Source: Saccharum officinarum (taxonomy: Eukaryota; Streptophyta; Magnoliopsida; Poales; Poaceae). From it: a DNA stretch of 64,000 bases. The notes beneath the pieces are model-generated. The model was not told the origin of the DNA and made no database searches. It saw only the letters and a list, made by a program, of their open reading frames with translations. The position numbers were made by a program, and so were the translations under genes. Shown one piece after another: positions 32,601-44,007 of this stretch. Positions within the stretch are counted from its first letter, which is position 1. Each line of letters begins with the position of its first letter. The stretch covers positions 69,331,737 to 69,395,736 of the forward strand of contig CM036170.1 in the NCBI GenBank assembly GCA_020631735.1, given 5' to 3'.

Positions 32601-33676
32601 TGTCGGGTATCAAAATACCCATGGTACTCAACAGGGGGTAAAATACGGCACCCTGCACGTTTGTTAAAAACTCCATTGTAAGGGCCCAAAAAAGCACTGA
32701 CAAGCATGTCAATTGCTCAAACGACAAACTTTATTTCACCTGAGCCTTGCGGAGAGGCCTCGGACGACATCTCTCCGTCTTGCCCGAGCCCCGCGGCGTC
32801 ATCAGAAGCGCCCGACACCCCACGGTGCGTTTCTGCCTCGCCCGAGGGGCACGTGGAACCCTCAGGCGAGATGGAGAGCCATGGGGGTCCCAACTACGGT
32901 ACTCGCTCCCATTGACGGAATGGAAGTGACCGTGCACAGTCAACAGGAGCACGGGAACCATGCCCTGATCCGATATGACCCCGATCATTCTATCACAACG
33001 ACGTCCATACCTCCACAGCAACGGGGGTGACGGCAACTGTGCCACCTAACCTCCTCGCTACGAAAATCTGGGCGCACGCGTCGCCCACCTTCACAACATA
33101 GAGGCGTACGGGTCAAGGCATGGCCACGGCACGTCGTACCAGCGGATGCAGAGGCCAAAAGATCAATGCCCCGTACGTCTCCACGCTACAGGGGAACTGC
33201 TCCCATCGGATAAGGAGGAGGACGACCACGCCCGAGACCACTTTTTTTTGTCTTTCTCTTTTATTCTCCCTGTTTTTACCCCTTTACCACGAATGTAACC
33301 CGAGCCCTCCCCTTAGAAGCTATAAAAGGAGAGGCAGATGCCACATCTAAAGGGGACGAAGCGATCAAGAGATCGAACGATCAGGCGATCAACCAACAAC
33401 AGCTAGAGCCTACCTCAATTGAAACCACACATCACCACCACCACTCACAAGAGACCTGGGATCTGCTCTCTCTCTCTCGAAAGCTTGTAACCCCTACTAC
33501 GAGTACACTGGTGCAAGGCAACACGAACCGCCACGAAACCCACGGGACGTAGGGCCGTTCATGCCCGAACCAGTATACGTACTTGTGTCCGCTTTGCACA
33601 CCATCAAGGCCTAAGGCGCGTAGATACAAATTCACTAGTCGTTCTGTTTAGACACCCGGTCCTCTAGACACCGACA
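32601..33676 (+). mobile_element. Solo LTR of a Gypsy-type element (1,076 bp)
   Basis: Starts TGTCGGGTATC and ends ACACCGACA like the LTRs of Gypsy A and B. It has CTATAAAAGG at 33320 and a downstream CTTGTAACCCCTACTACGAG segment shared with them. Flanks GGCGG (32596-32600) and GACGG (33677-33681) are a 5-bp TSD with one change. No internal domain follows, so it arose by LTR-LTR recombination. It is clearly a different, older subfamily. Confidence 0.85.
33320..33329 (+). promoter_or_regulatory. TATA box in the solo LTR
   Basis: CTATAAAAGG at the position equivalent to that of the Gypsy A LTR. It could still start transcription toward the P450 gene 2.3 kb downstream. Confidence 0.55.
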
Positions 33677-34000
33677 GACGGACAAGGCATGTGGGTCACA
33701 TAAAACTATTCGATAACAATGTTAAAATAACATCTATCTTCATTAAAAACATGAACGACCTCGTCCCTATAATCAAATACTAAAATGGGACAATCTAGCA
33801 GGAACGAAACCATCTCATACTCATTAGTCCAAGACCTAATGTAACCTAAATATTAAAGTTGAACACCTTTATACTAGTTCCTTCAAGATGCATTATGAAA
33901 AAAGGAAAATATTTCTTGTTCTGGGAACATAGTTCCAATTTATCCTAGGTACGTAATATGTTTTTCAAATACAAAATAAATATGATAATGATATTGCCAC

Positions 34001-35160
34001 GGGCATCCGTCCAGTGACTCATGTCCGGATGCGGCTCCGCAAGAGCGGGCTCCATCTCTCTCATAAACAAAAAACAAATCCCTACTTGCTCATCGGCTTA
34101 TCTGTCCGGCACCCAAAGCACCGTGGCCGCTCATCCGTTCGCCCACTTCCTACACCACGCGTTCGTCGGCTGTCGGCTGCCGCGTCGTGTCCTTCACACC
34201 TCGCTGGACGCGCCGTGCGCCCGTCCCAGTCACCTGTGCCGCTCGCTCCCTTGTTGTCCTCCCGTCTCAATCACCGTCGCGTGTGCCGCTGACCCTGCCA
34301 TGCCCGTTGGGCGCACGTGTCGTGACGCCTCAGGTCTTTTCCAGTCGAGCCAAGGGCACCCACGAGCGTGGCCGATTCTGGTGGTGCTTGTGCGCCACGG
34401 CTCGCCGCCGGCTCCCACCCCGACGCCCGGAATTGACCGGCCCGTCCTTCCCCTCCCCTAGTTGCATATGTATGTTTCAAGTGTTTTAAACGTTTTAGAA
34501 GTATGTTGCAATTGTTTCTTCTTGATGTTGCAAAAGTAGATCGGCGGGATGTTGCACGTGTTGCATATGTTACAAGTGGTTCAGAGGCATGTTGTAAGCG
34601 TTTGTTCAAAATGTTTCATCTGTTCCAAACGTATGTTGCAATCATTTTTTATCTGGATGTTGCATATATTTCACACATATGTTGCAACAGTATATTCCAA
34701 ATATTTCAGCTATTTCAGTCTATGTTGGAGCAAGTGGTTTCATGTTGCAAGTTGCAAGTGTTTTATTTGGATGTTTCATGTGTTTCACACCGATGTTGCA
34801 AGTTCATGTTCCAAATGTTTCATCTGTTTTCAGTTTTATATTGCATTCATGTTGAAAGTGTTTTATGTTGTTTGGCCGGAAGCGAGCCGAGGGCGACGAA
34901 CGAGGGCGCTAGGGGGTGGCTGATGGGGGTGCTGCGGGTAGGGGCGCGCTGGAGACGTGCTCGTTCTCGGTTGCACATCCTGACTCCCGAGTGTTGCTCG
35001 CGTGAAGAGTCTAGAGAGAGGAGGATCAGGGAAAGGACCGGCGGACACTGAGACGACGGCGGAGTGCACTCGTAGGGCGGGACGAACCCAGACAGGGCGG
35101 GCTACGTGTATGTCCGGACGTGCGTGTCCGTGAGGACATCCGGACCTGGCCAACACGTCC
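34001..35160. mobile_element. Possible MULE-like element with TGTTGCAA-rich interior
   Basis: Left part has GGGCATCCGTCC and GTCCGGATG. The right part has TGTCCGGACG and, reversed, GGTCCGGATGTCC, suggesting CCGGA-rich inverted ends. The interior 34450-34870 is a degenerate repetition of TGTTGCAAGTG and TGTTTCATCTG motifs, common in grass MULE-type elements as I recall them. No clear 9-bp TSD, so boundaries are tentative. Open frames here have no domain. Confidence 0.4.
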
Positions 35161-35236
35161 AAATAAATTTATGCCGATTGTACCTTGATTTTTTATATAA
35201 AATAATGATGTGTCTCGCTCGGCATCTCGGCATTTA

Positions 35237-35475
35237 GGCCTGGTTCATATTGCAAATCTTTTCAACTCAGTTACTGTAACACTTTCGTTTGTATTTGATA
35301 ATTATTGTCAATCGTAAATTAATTAGGCTTAAAAGATTCGTCTCGTGATTTACTACTAAACTGTGCAACTAGTTATTTTTTTATCAATATTTAATGCTCT
35401 CTATATGTATCTAAAACTTAATGTGATGGAGAAAAAGTAAAAAAATTAGAATTTAGGAGCGATCTAAACAATGCC
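35237..35475. mobile_element. MITE in the proximal promoter of the P450 gene
   Basis: Ends GGCCTGGTTCATATTGC and (reversed) GGCATTGTTTAGATCGC. The interior carries TTAGGCTTAAAAGATTCGTC and TCTCGTGATTTAC, the same core as the other Tourist-like copies in opposite orientation. It lies 107 bp upstream of the TATA-like box. Confidence 0.75.
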
Positions 35476-35581
35476 ATACTTCATCTTGCATCAGTGTCCA
35501 GCCGTGTCGATAAGCCGTCTCTGGTGCGCGAAGCGCCAACCAATCAACCCAACTACCACTCCGGCAGTCCGGTTATAGCTC

Positions 35582-35590
35582 CCATAAAAG
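35582..35590 (+). promoter_or_regulatory. CYP98A: TATA-like box of the P450 gene
   Basis: CCATAAAAG, 50 bp before the start codon; predicted transcription start about 35610, giving a short GC-rich leader. Confidence 0.5.
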
Positions 35591-35631
35591 CAAAGCGCAG
35601 CCGGCCGGCCGGGAGCAGCAGCCAGCCAGCC

Positions 35632-38600
35632 ATGGAGACGGCTTCCTTCCTCTCGGTGGCGCTGGCCCTGGCGGCCCTCGTCCCCGTCTCGCTGCTCCTC
35701 CTGAACCGGCTCCTCTACGGCAAGCTGCCACCGGGGCCGCGGCGCCGGCCCGTGGTGGGCAACCTGTTCGACGTGCAGCCCGTGCGGTGCCGGTGCTACC
35801 AGGAGTGGGCGCGGCGGTACGGGCCCATCATGACGGTGTGGCTCGGCACGTCGCCCACGGTGGTGGTGTCCACGTCGGAGCTGGCCAAGGAGGTGCTCAA
35901 GACCCACGACCAGCAGCTCGCCGACCGCTGCCGGGACCGCTCCACGGAGAGCTTCAGCCGCGGCGGACAAGACCTCATCTGGGCCGACTACGGCCCTCAC
36001 TACATCAAGGTCCGCAAGCTCTGCAACCTCGAGCTCTTCACGCAGCGCCGCCTCGAGGCGCTCAGGCCCATCCGCGAGGACGAGGTCACTGCCATGGTCG
36101 AGTCCGTCTACAAGGCCGTCACCTCGCCTGGTAATAAACCACCCAGAAATTACTCTCACTATTCTACTTGCTCTTCTTGCTCTTGCCTTTCTCTGTTGCT
36201 GGTGAATTATTTTCCAGCTGGACTGAAAGGCAACCAGCTGCTTCATGATTAATTAACACTCTGTTTGCATTTTGGATGGATTATTACTACCCGATTCGTC
36301 GAAAGTTCATTCCTTAGAAAATAGGAATCTTAGTGTTTGCCTTGCTACAACTCGTTATTAATCAGAGTGCGTACTCGTTTTTTTTCCTCTCCTTCTAATA
36401 ATTACGGTAGTACTTTTGGTGTCGCTTCAGACAAAACTGAGAGGTACTCTTTCCGTTTACAAAAGAATATAATTATGATCAAGTTTATAGTAAATAATAT
36501 TAATATTTATGTCTTTAAATAAATTTATTATAAAAATATATTCTATAACTAATCTAATAATATTTCTTTTGTATTATGAATGTTAGTACTTTTTCATATA
36601 AATTTAGTCAAAATTTGAAGCATCTTGCTTCTCGAAAAGGGAGAATATCGTAGACGAAGGGAGTACCACGCCTATGAAAAGTAACTGTTCTACCTACCCC
36701 CAAGTTTTCTCTTTAAATTTAACTAAACAAATACTAATAAAATTGTATTATTACAAAATCATTTATAAAGGTAAATATTTGATATTGGCAGTTCTGATGC
36801 CTACCTTTCAACATATGATTCGAAAAATCTAAAAGGTTTTGAAATGTCAACAGTACAAGTTTTAAATGAGAGCTGTTTTAAATTACAAAGATTAAGGTCT
36901 TCTTAGACGGGGCTTTTCTTGGGCTTCTTCACTAGCTTAATCAAAAGCCCTGCCAAACATGTAAACACCAGAGCAGCTTCTGAAGATTAAGTTAAAAACA
37001 GTGAAATCAAAACCATTTTTTCCCATAAGCCGAAACCACCAAAACATGGTTTTTTTCTAACTTAACTGTCTTTAAAGAAGCCCAAGCCCACTCTCTCAAA
37101 GAGGGTCTAACAGAAATGAGACCCAAATCATAGAATCCATGAGGCTCTTGTACCATTATTATACTTGAGTTATACTCAATAAATGTAAGCAAAACGTTAT
37201 TCCTCGGACCCATATTTTAGTTAGTTCTAGGTTTGTCATAAGTCAGGCTATGCCAGGTTTGACTAAATTTGCATGAGAAAGTATCAATATCTAAGATACT
37301 AAATTAGTGTGTCAATTATGAAATTAATTGTCCCAATGTACTATCTCTTTGGTGTCATAAATGTTAATTATTTTATTTACAAATTATGTTCAATTACTAG
37401 CTATATTGGCTATATTTTGAGACAGAGGCATTATTATCTTGGTGGGGAAAACACGCAATAATATCTTGTGGAGTGTTGTGCTTAACATACTGGATATAGG
37501 AGTACTACTCAATACTCACTGAACTACGTACCTATCCATTGAGCTGTTCTCAATGAAATTCTTGCACTCAGAGGGCATACCCTTATTTTTCCTACTTGTT
37601 ACACGCAGGCAATGAAGGGAAGCCGTTGGTGGTAAAGAACCACCTGTCGATGGTGGCCTTCAACAACATCACGCGGCTGGCGTTCGGGAAGCGGTTCGTG
37701 AACGCGGCCGGCGAGCTGGACGAGCAAGGGCGCGAGTTCAAGGGGATCGTTCACAACGGCATCAAGATCGGCGCGTCCCTCTCCATCGCGCAGCACATCC
37801 CGTGGCTGCGGTGGCTGGCCCCCGTCGACGAGCAGGTCTTCAAAGCCCACGGCGAACGGCGCGACCGCCTCACCGTGAAGATCATGGAGGAGCACGCCAA
37901 GGCCCTCAAGCAGCGCGGCGCCCAGCAGCATTTCGTCGACGCGCTCTTCACTCTCAGGGACAAGTACGACCTCAGCGACGACACCGTCATAGGCCTCCTC
38001 TGGGTACGCACTGCCTCTGCCTGGCCCATCCATCTTTCTTGTGGCTCGATCTGTTTGTGTGCTTGTCTACTTGATCATTCACCCCTGCTGACTGATGAGA
38101 CCGACCGACTTGCTGTGTGGATCGTGTTGTCCAGGACATGATCACCGCCGGCACAGACACGACGGTGATCTCGGTGGAGTGGGCAATGGCGGAGCTGCTG
38201 AGGAACCCCAGGGTGCAGGAGAAGCTGCAGGAGGAGCTGGACCACGTCGTCGGCCGCGACCGGGTCCTATCAGAGACGGACTTCCCGAACCTGCCCTACC
38301 TGCAGGCCGTCGTCAAGGAGTCCCTCCGCCTGCACCCGCCGACGCCGCTGATGCTGCCCCACAGGGCCAGCGCCAGCGTCAAGATCGCCGGCTACGACAT
38401 CCCCAAGGGCGCCAACGTCGTCGTCAACGTGTGGGCGGTGGCACGCGACCCCGCGGTGTGGGACAGCCCGCTCGAGTTCCGGCCGGAGCGGTTCCTCCGG
38501 GAGAACATCGACATCAAGGGCGCCGACTTCCGCGTGCTGCCGTTCGGCGCCGGCCGGCGGGTGTGCCCCGGCGCGCAGCTCGGGATCAACCTCGTGGCCT

Positions 38601-38780
38601 CCATGATCGGCCACATGCTGCACCACTTCAGTGGACGCTGCCGGAGGGGACCCGGCCCGAGGACGTGAGCATGATGGAGTCCCCGGTCTCGTCACCTTCA
38701 TGGCCACGCCGCTGCAGGCCGTTGCCACGCCGCGCCTGGACAAGGAGGAGCTGTACAGGCGTGTCCCTTCGGAGATCTGA
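35632..38780 (+). CDS. CYP98A: CYP98A-type cytochrome P450 (C3'H family), 3' end frameshifted
   Basis: Three exons: 35632-36130, 37609-38003, and 38135 to a stop at 38666-38668; both introns are GT-AG. The product as read is 475 residues against about 510 for the family. It has an N-terminal membrane anchor (residues 5-25), the proline-rich hinge [13 protein letters not shown]-helix AGTDTT (303-308), K-helix ESLR (360-363), PERF (415-418) and the heme loop [10 protein letters not shown] with Cys442. Long stretches match CYP98A, the ER enzymes that 3-hydroxylate p-coumaroyl shikimate/quinate on the way to lignin and chlorogenic acid. N-terminal differences from the main grass enzyme suggest a paralog. 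After HHF one base appears missing (about 38629), and another near 38684; the original C-terminus is readable in other frames to TGA 38778-38780. The gene may be a recent pseudogene, or these may be sequence errors. Confidence 0.9.
36447..36663. mobile_element. Stowaway MITE in P450 intron 1 (217 bp)
   Basis: Ends CTCTTTCCGTTTAC and (reversed) CTCCCTTCGTCTACG, flanked by TA on both sides (36445-36446, 36664-36665), the TSD of Tc1/mariner MITEs. AT-rich interior. The intron is otherwise non-coding. Confidence 0.8.
36902..37112. mobile_element. Possible small inverted-repeat element in P450 intron 1
   Basis: AGACGGGGCTTTTCTTGGGC at the left and GCCCAAGCCC ... AGAGGGTCT at the right are partly complementary, and AAAACCA/TGGTTTT repeats lie near the centre. 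No clear TSD. Alternatively intron sequence only. Confidence 0.3.
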
Positions 38781-40805
38781 GCCGTCTGCGTTATGTTCCC
38801 TGTTTTGGAAGCTGATGCTGTTGCAAATTTGTGTGCACCCACCATTATGTTGTTTTGGAAAAATAACATAGTGATTAAATTTAATTACCATATTGATATG
38901 ACACAAAACTTGAATTAAAGTAATATTTCCAAAGTTTATTACCATTACCATGGAGTATTTATTTAAGAGTAAAATGTATTGTGGATCCTTAATCTTTTTG
39001 TTCTCGTCTAGGTCCATTAGCTCTCAAAGTGATCATCTGGATCCCTTAACTTTTCAAGTGATTCATTATAGATTCACTTTAGAACCAATCATGGATCTCA
39101 ATTCACACTTCAAATGAACTACATGAAAAGTTGAAGGACTTAGATGACTATTTTGAAAGTTCACGGTGATGAAAGTGGGAAAGAAACCCACGATGCATCT
39201 CGCTATTTGTTGTGAATCGGTATTGTCATTGGATATGCATTGCCGTTACACCGATTTAACCAAAGTCAATTTTGTTTTGGTTTTTATTTTTCTAGCAGCA
39301 AATAAGGAGGTAATTTTACCAAAATCCAAATTACTCATGACTGTTTTAATGAGTAGACTGTATTGTGGTTAAACCGATTTAACCAAAGCCAATTTGTTCA
39401 GGTTTTAATTGTTCTAGCAGCAAATCCGGAAGTCACTCTACCAAAAATCCAAATTACTCATGACAGTTTTAATAAGTTAATCAGGCGGCTCCCGCAAATT
39501 TTCGTGTCCGATAGCTCGTCTTCTGAGCTATAGATGTCAAACGCAACAATCACCCCCATCCTAAGCGAAGAACAAACTGGATTCGAACGCAAGACTTTTG
39601 ATTATCCTGAAGTCTAGGGCACTCAAACAGCTTCGAAGTCATCACAAGCATATTCTCTCAGGTCATCTGGTGTAGCTGACTTTGCAATCCAGGCGCTTGC
39701 TTGGTTTACAAGATATGATCTGAATTGTCTAAGCTGAGATAGGATGGGATTGTCATGTGACAAAAAAAATCTGCATGCAAAATTTCAACAAAGACTTCAG
39801 CAAAGCAATGTGAGAATTCTGCCATGTATATTCCAACAAAGACTTCAGCAAAGTAATATGGGAATTCTGCCATGTAGGGTAGTTAATACACCTTTAGAAT
39901 CCATAATAGCAACTCTTATTCATGATATTACACAGGGCACGGCAATTTAAAGATATTACATTAAGAGCACTGTACTTTTTTATGAAATTACACAAGGGAG
40001 CATGCTCTAGCATGTTCTGAAGCAGCTCCTTATTCTGCAAATTTGTTTTGCGCTTCAGGCAGCAAATTGCACGTGGAGACGAGAGATCCTGCAATTTGTA
40101 GATTTTGATCAATGTATGATGTCAGATAAAACACTCCCAACGAGTGGTGAACAGCTAAAAACCTAATATAAAACTACCGTAAGGACTGGAAAATAAATTG
40201 TTCAGCAATGAACAGAATTGGGCCTGTATCACTGACTGCTATACAAACCAAGCAACAAACCGGTTCTGTGCCAACTGCTTATAATTTCATACAGAAGGGA
40301 ACAAAATGAACCACAGGGCTGTTTCGAGGACAAATCTAAATTGTCTAAGCCTAATATAAATTGTTCTGTGGCAATCTTCATCCACAGGGTTGTTTCGGAG
40401 GACCAATCTAAATTGTCTAAGCCTAATATAAATTGTTCCGTGGCAATTTACATCGCATGGAACATAAAAACTTTCACAAATGATGTTGCAGCACGGGCCA
40501 ATATGTGCTTTTCATTAGATAGCCTGGTTGCTTCTCCATGTCCAGGGACCTTTTGTTTCGGTACTGATCCTGGTGTGCTGTAGTGCTGTACTTTACTTGT
40601 GAGGATTTGGGCTGTAACTGTAACCTTGTTTTTTCTTTCTACCTTAAATGAATGGAAGAGCTCCTGCCCTTCCTTTGAAAAAAAGGGGGACAATCCAATT
40701 CTACTATGGCAAGAACTGTTCGTTGTGTCATCACTAAGCCACCAAGGTCTAAGGATGTAAAATAAACATAGTTATCAAACAGTATGTAAAATATGCACAA
40801 ATACC
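38781..40805. other. Intergenic DNA with three local tandem duplications
   Basis: 39250-39351 repeats at 39373-39480 (period 123, starting ACCGATTTAACCAAAG). 39786-39827 repeats at 39834-39876 (period 48). 40311-40381 repeats at 40382-40452 (period 71). Around 40625-40685, TAAATGAATGGAAGAGCTCC followed by an A run resembles the 3' tail of a truncated LINE. No gene seen; 40690-40805 is probably the 3' UTR of the cystatin gene. Confidence 0.6.
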
Positions 40806-41991
40806 TTAGGCGCTAGCACCCTCTTCAACAGGCTTGAATTCTTGCAACTCCTTGAAGTTCTCCCATGGCTTCTCCCAGACCTTAGCTTCGTAGAGCTTTT
40901 TGACTTCGCCATCCTTCACCTCAACAGTGAGATAGTACATCGTGCCAGCAACTACTTGTGTCTTGGCCTTCACAAGCTTCTCGTACCCCAGAAGAGCATT
41001 CTGCAGAGGGAACACAAAAGGTTAGTTGCAATCAATTTCACATTTGTTGCGGACCAAAACATTAGCATATATCATTTCAAAGGCTAAAGGGACTACTACT
41101 TTGCTAATGAACAACGAAAAGCAATTACTGAGTTAGCACACCTATATCTGACTAATCAATCCTGTTAGAGGTCCTCGTGTACAACAAATTACCGCCTGAC
41201 ACACATAGAGACAGTGAATTAGTACCATTTGTTTTGTGATTGCATAGCGATAGTGGTAAAGCGTGAACAATCTTTATTTCTTTACCTCTACTGAGTATCT
41301 TTACCATAAAAGATTGAAACCTGTCAAATTTATTAATATTTGATTTGGCTAGGCTTCAAAGTTCAATATTAGTAATGTTGATCGTTATTTCAGGTGACCT
41401 CTTGGGTGGTGATAGGTGATTACTCATGAATCCAAGACCACATGAATTTCAATGGGCATCAGAATTTTTCGCATAACCAAGATTACCTACTGAACCTCTG
41501 AAGGAAAAAAGAAAAAACCTAATCATCAGGTCAGTAGGAAATCTTTGTTTGTATCTGTATCGCAATTGCTCAACGTCATGCCTCCGTAAAGCTGTTCAGA
41601 TTTACAGAGTTTGGGACATCAAGTATACTTTCGCCAATTCGGCCAACAGAGATTCAAACTAGACCAAAACGAGGCAGCTGCTACCTAGGAATTCATTCAT
41701 ATGATCCCTGAAGCCGTGAGCACCTCACAACCACGCAGCAGAACCCGGGCACCTCGCAGAGAAGGGGTACAGAGAAAAGGGGTAGAGAGGGCTTACGGCC
41801 TTTTTGTTGTGCTCATCGACGGCGAAGCGGGCGAGCTCCTGGAGGTGGAGGTCGTTCTCGTTCGCCGGCACGTCCTTGATGCCGCCGGCCAACGCCATAG
41901 ACTCCTCTTGTGCGTTGCGGGTGGACGATACGGCGAGGGCAAGCAGCACGAGCAGGGCAGCCACGAGTGAGACGATTCGATGTTTGCGCAT
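40806..41991 (-). CDS. Phytocystatin (secreted cysteine-protease inhibitor)
   Basis: Two exons on the minus strand: 41991-41797 and 41000-40806, each 195 bp with GT-AG borders, encoding 129 residues, a normal length for a small plant cystatin. Residues 1-27 form a signal peptide ([20 protein letters not shown]). Inhibitory features are all present: Gly36-Gly37 at the trunk, the plant signature [10 protein letters not shown] (53-62), the reactive loop QVVAG (80-84) and the second hairpin Trp in KPWENF (Trp111). The family blocks papain-type proteases in seed protein turnover, senescence and defence. The single intron follows the LARFAV helix, as in other plant cystatins. Start chosen at 41991 because it gives the signal peptide; an in-frame Met32 would give a cytosolic form. 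Confidence 0.93.
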
Positions 41992-42016
41992 CTGGATTGG
42001 GCGAACTGGGGCCGGA

Positions 42017-42026
42017 AATTTATAGC
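42017..42026 (-). promoter_or_regulatory. TATA box of the cystatin gene
   Basis: On the minus strand CTATAAATTT; its first T is 33 bp before the ATG at 41991, so transcription could start almost at the start codon. Confidence 0.6.
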
Positions 42027-42029
42027 CGG

Positions 42030-43034
42030 AGCAGGAGGAGATCCCGGGAGAGGACCGGAGGAGGATACGATGAACGATCTCAATGCGATATTGTTGTGGT
42101 GTGGGGACTGGGACGAGGGGATTGGAAAGGGTAAGAGAAGACGTCTTTACCCTTCTGCTGAAGCTACGGTCTCGTAAGTCGTAACACGTCCCAAATAGTG
42201 ACGTTTCGGACGCGTCAGGGTACAGGGACGTGGGGTGGATGGTAGTGGATTCACTGCGAGCGACTTCGTTTACTCTCCGTGGATACGTATAAACAAGTTC
42301 AAAACGACTTATAATTTAGAATAAAAAATATTATTAATAAAAAAATACATAGAACGAGAATTTCATCAAACTTTTTGGTTATATAAACAAGTGAAAATTT
42401 CACTAACCGTTTCGTTTATGTTTCATTCTGCTAAACATCGCTTTAAAACTTCAAAGTAGCAAAATCAAAAAACGACAAAAAGTCTCCATGGTACAGCGAT
42501 AATAATCGAGTCGGGTTGTCATATGCGAAGACAAACAATGTCTTCGTCTTCAGTTCTTCGTGGTGAAGGTTCATCGGAACAAAAAGATCTGCACTGGGTT
42601 AACATCGGTGGTGCTTGCCACGTGCTTGAATGCTTGATGGATGAAGATGACTAGATGAGTATCAACGACGGCTTCTGGATGAGCTGGAGCTCTACAAATT
42701 CTTGCTTAAGATGATACGTGACCACATCTTTACTCTATTAATTAATGAGTAATGACCAAAGGTTATGCTTGTCATGATGGCCTTTCACATGCATGGGTAC
42801 TTGGGTAGGGTAGGGTATGGGGAGGCTATGCAAAGATAGGTATTCCGTTCGTTTTGTTGTACATCCAGTTGCTACAATGGAGATATATGGATCGGAGGCA
42901 ACAGGGAATAAGAACATTGGACCTATCTTGTGCTCAACCGGACTACCCGCTCGCGACAAGAAACAACCCGTCAGTCATCAGACTTGCCAGCTCTCTATCT
43001 TCGTGTACATGGATCAAGGCTTCGTAATTCTTTT
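42030..43034. other. Intergenic DNA upstream of the cystatin gene
   Basis: Minus-strand promoter region near 42030-42250, then AT-rich sequence with no supported gene. Confidence 0.45.
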
Positions 43035-43037
43035 CTA

Positions 43038-43385
43038 GGCCTCGTTTAGTTCCAAAATTCAGAATTCAAAAAGTGCTACCGTAAAACTTGTGGCACATGT
43101 ATGGAGTACTAAATGTAGACGAAATAAAAAAACTAATTGCACAGTTTGTGTGGAAATTACGAGACGAACGTTTTGAGCCTAATTAGTCCGTGATTTGACA
43201 CTAAAGTGCTACAGTAACACTTTTTGCTAATGATGGATTAATTAGTCTTAATAAATTTGTCTCGCTGTTTCTAGGCTAGTTGTGCAATTAGTTTTTCTTG
43301 TTAGTATCCAAAAACCCCTTCCAGCATCGCACGAAACATCCGATGTGACATTTTCGCCAAAAACTTTTTGAAACTAAACAAGGCC
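43038..43385. mobile_element. Tourist-like MITE (348 bp)
   Basis: Ends GGCCTCGTTTAGTTCC and (reversed) GGCCTTGTTTAGTTTC with flanking CTA at 43035-43037 and 43386-43388. The interior contains two inverted GAGACGAA/TTCGTCTC-type blocks. Confidence 0.88.
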
Positions 43386-43722
43386 CTAGTATTTGTTTGC
43401 CAATCAATTTGTAATTATCATGTGAGGCGTGATTAAAGGAAATGTAGAATACCGTGTATTTTTTGTTAAATTAAGGACCTATTTGGGTTTGATTTTCATA
43501 GTGATAATGTAAGTTCGATCTAGATAGCGAATAAAAATCAAGATTCTAAATTAAAAGAGAGAGAGGATGTGTTGGATTTTATCTCATAACTATTACTCCC
43601 TCCATCCTAAAATATAAGAAACTAAGAGTTCAAAATTTGCGCTAAAATATAAGATATTCTATATCCTCGGCTCCTCTCTCTCCTATGTATTTATTAACCG
43701 AACACTCCTTTCCTTCTTCTAA

Positions 43723-44007
43723 GGCCTTGTTTAGTTCGTGAAAGAAAATTTTTTAGATGTCACATCGGATGTTTTATGGGATGTCGGAAGGGGTTTTCGG
43801 ATACTAATTAAAAAAACTAATTATATAACTCGTCTGTAAACCGCGAGACGAATTTATTAAGCCTAATTAAGTCATCATTAGCACATATGTGTTATTGTAG
43901 CACTTAAGGCTAATCATGGACTAATTAGGCTTAAAAGATTCGTCTCGTAGTTTCCAACCAAACTATACAATTAGTTTTTTTCGTCTACATTTAGTACTCT
44001 ATGCATG
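43723..44007. mobile_element. Tourist-like MITE, cut by Gypsy B
   Basis: Left end GGCCTTGTTTAGTTCGTG after TAA (43720-43722), with interior matching the MITE at 43038 in the opposite orientation (ACATCGGATGTTTTATGGGA, TTCGTCTCG). It stops inside its conserved ATGCATGTG segment where the LTR of element B begins; the missing right part is not in the window. Confidence 0.82.

Noticed and set aside
40625..40685. Truncated LINE tail as a separate element
   Set aside because: The sequence before the A run looks LINE-like, but I could not find its 5' end or a TSD.
43595..43700. Stowaway-like end (CTCCCTCCATCC)
   Set aside because: Only one end is recognisable and there is no matching inverted end or TA duplication.
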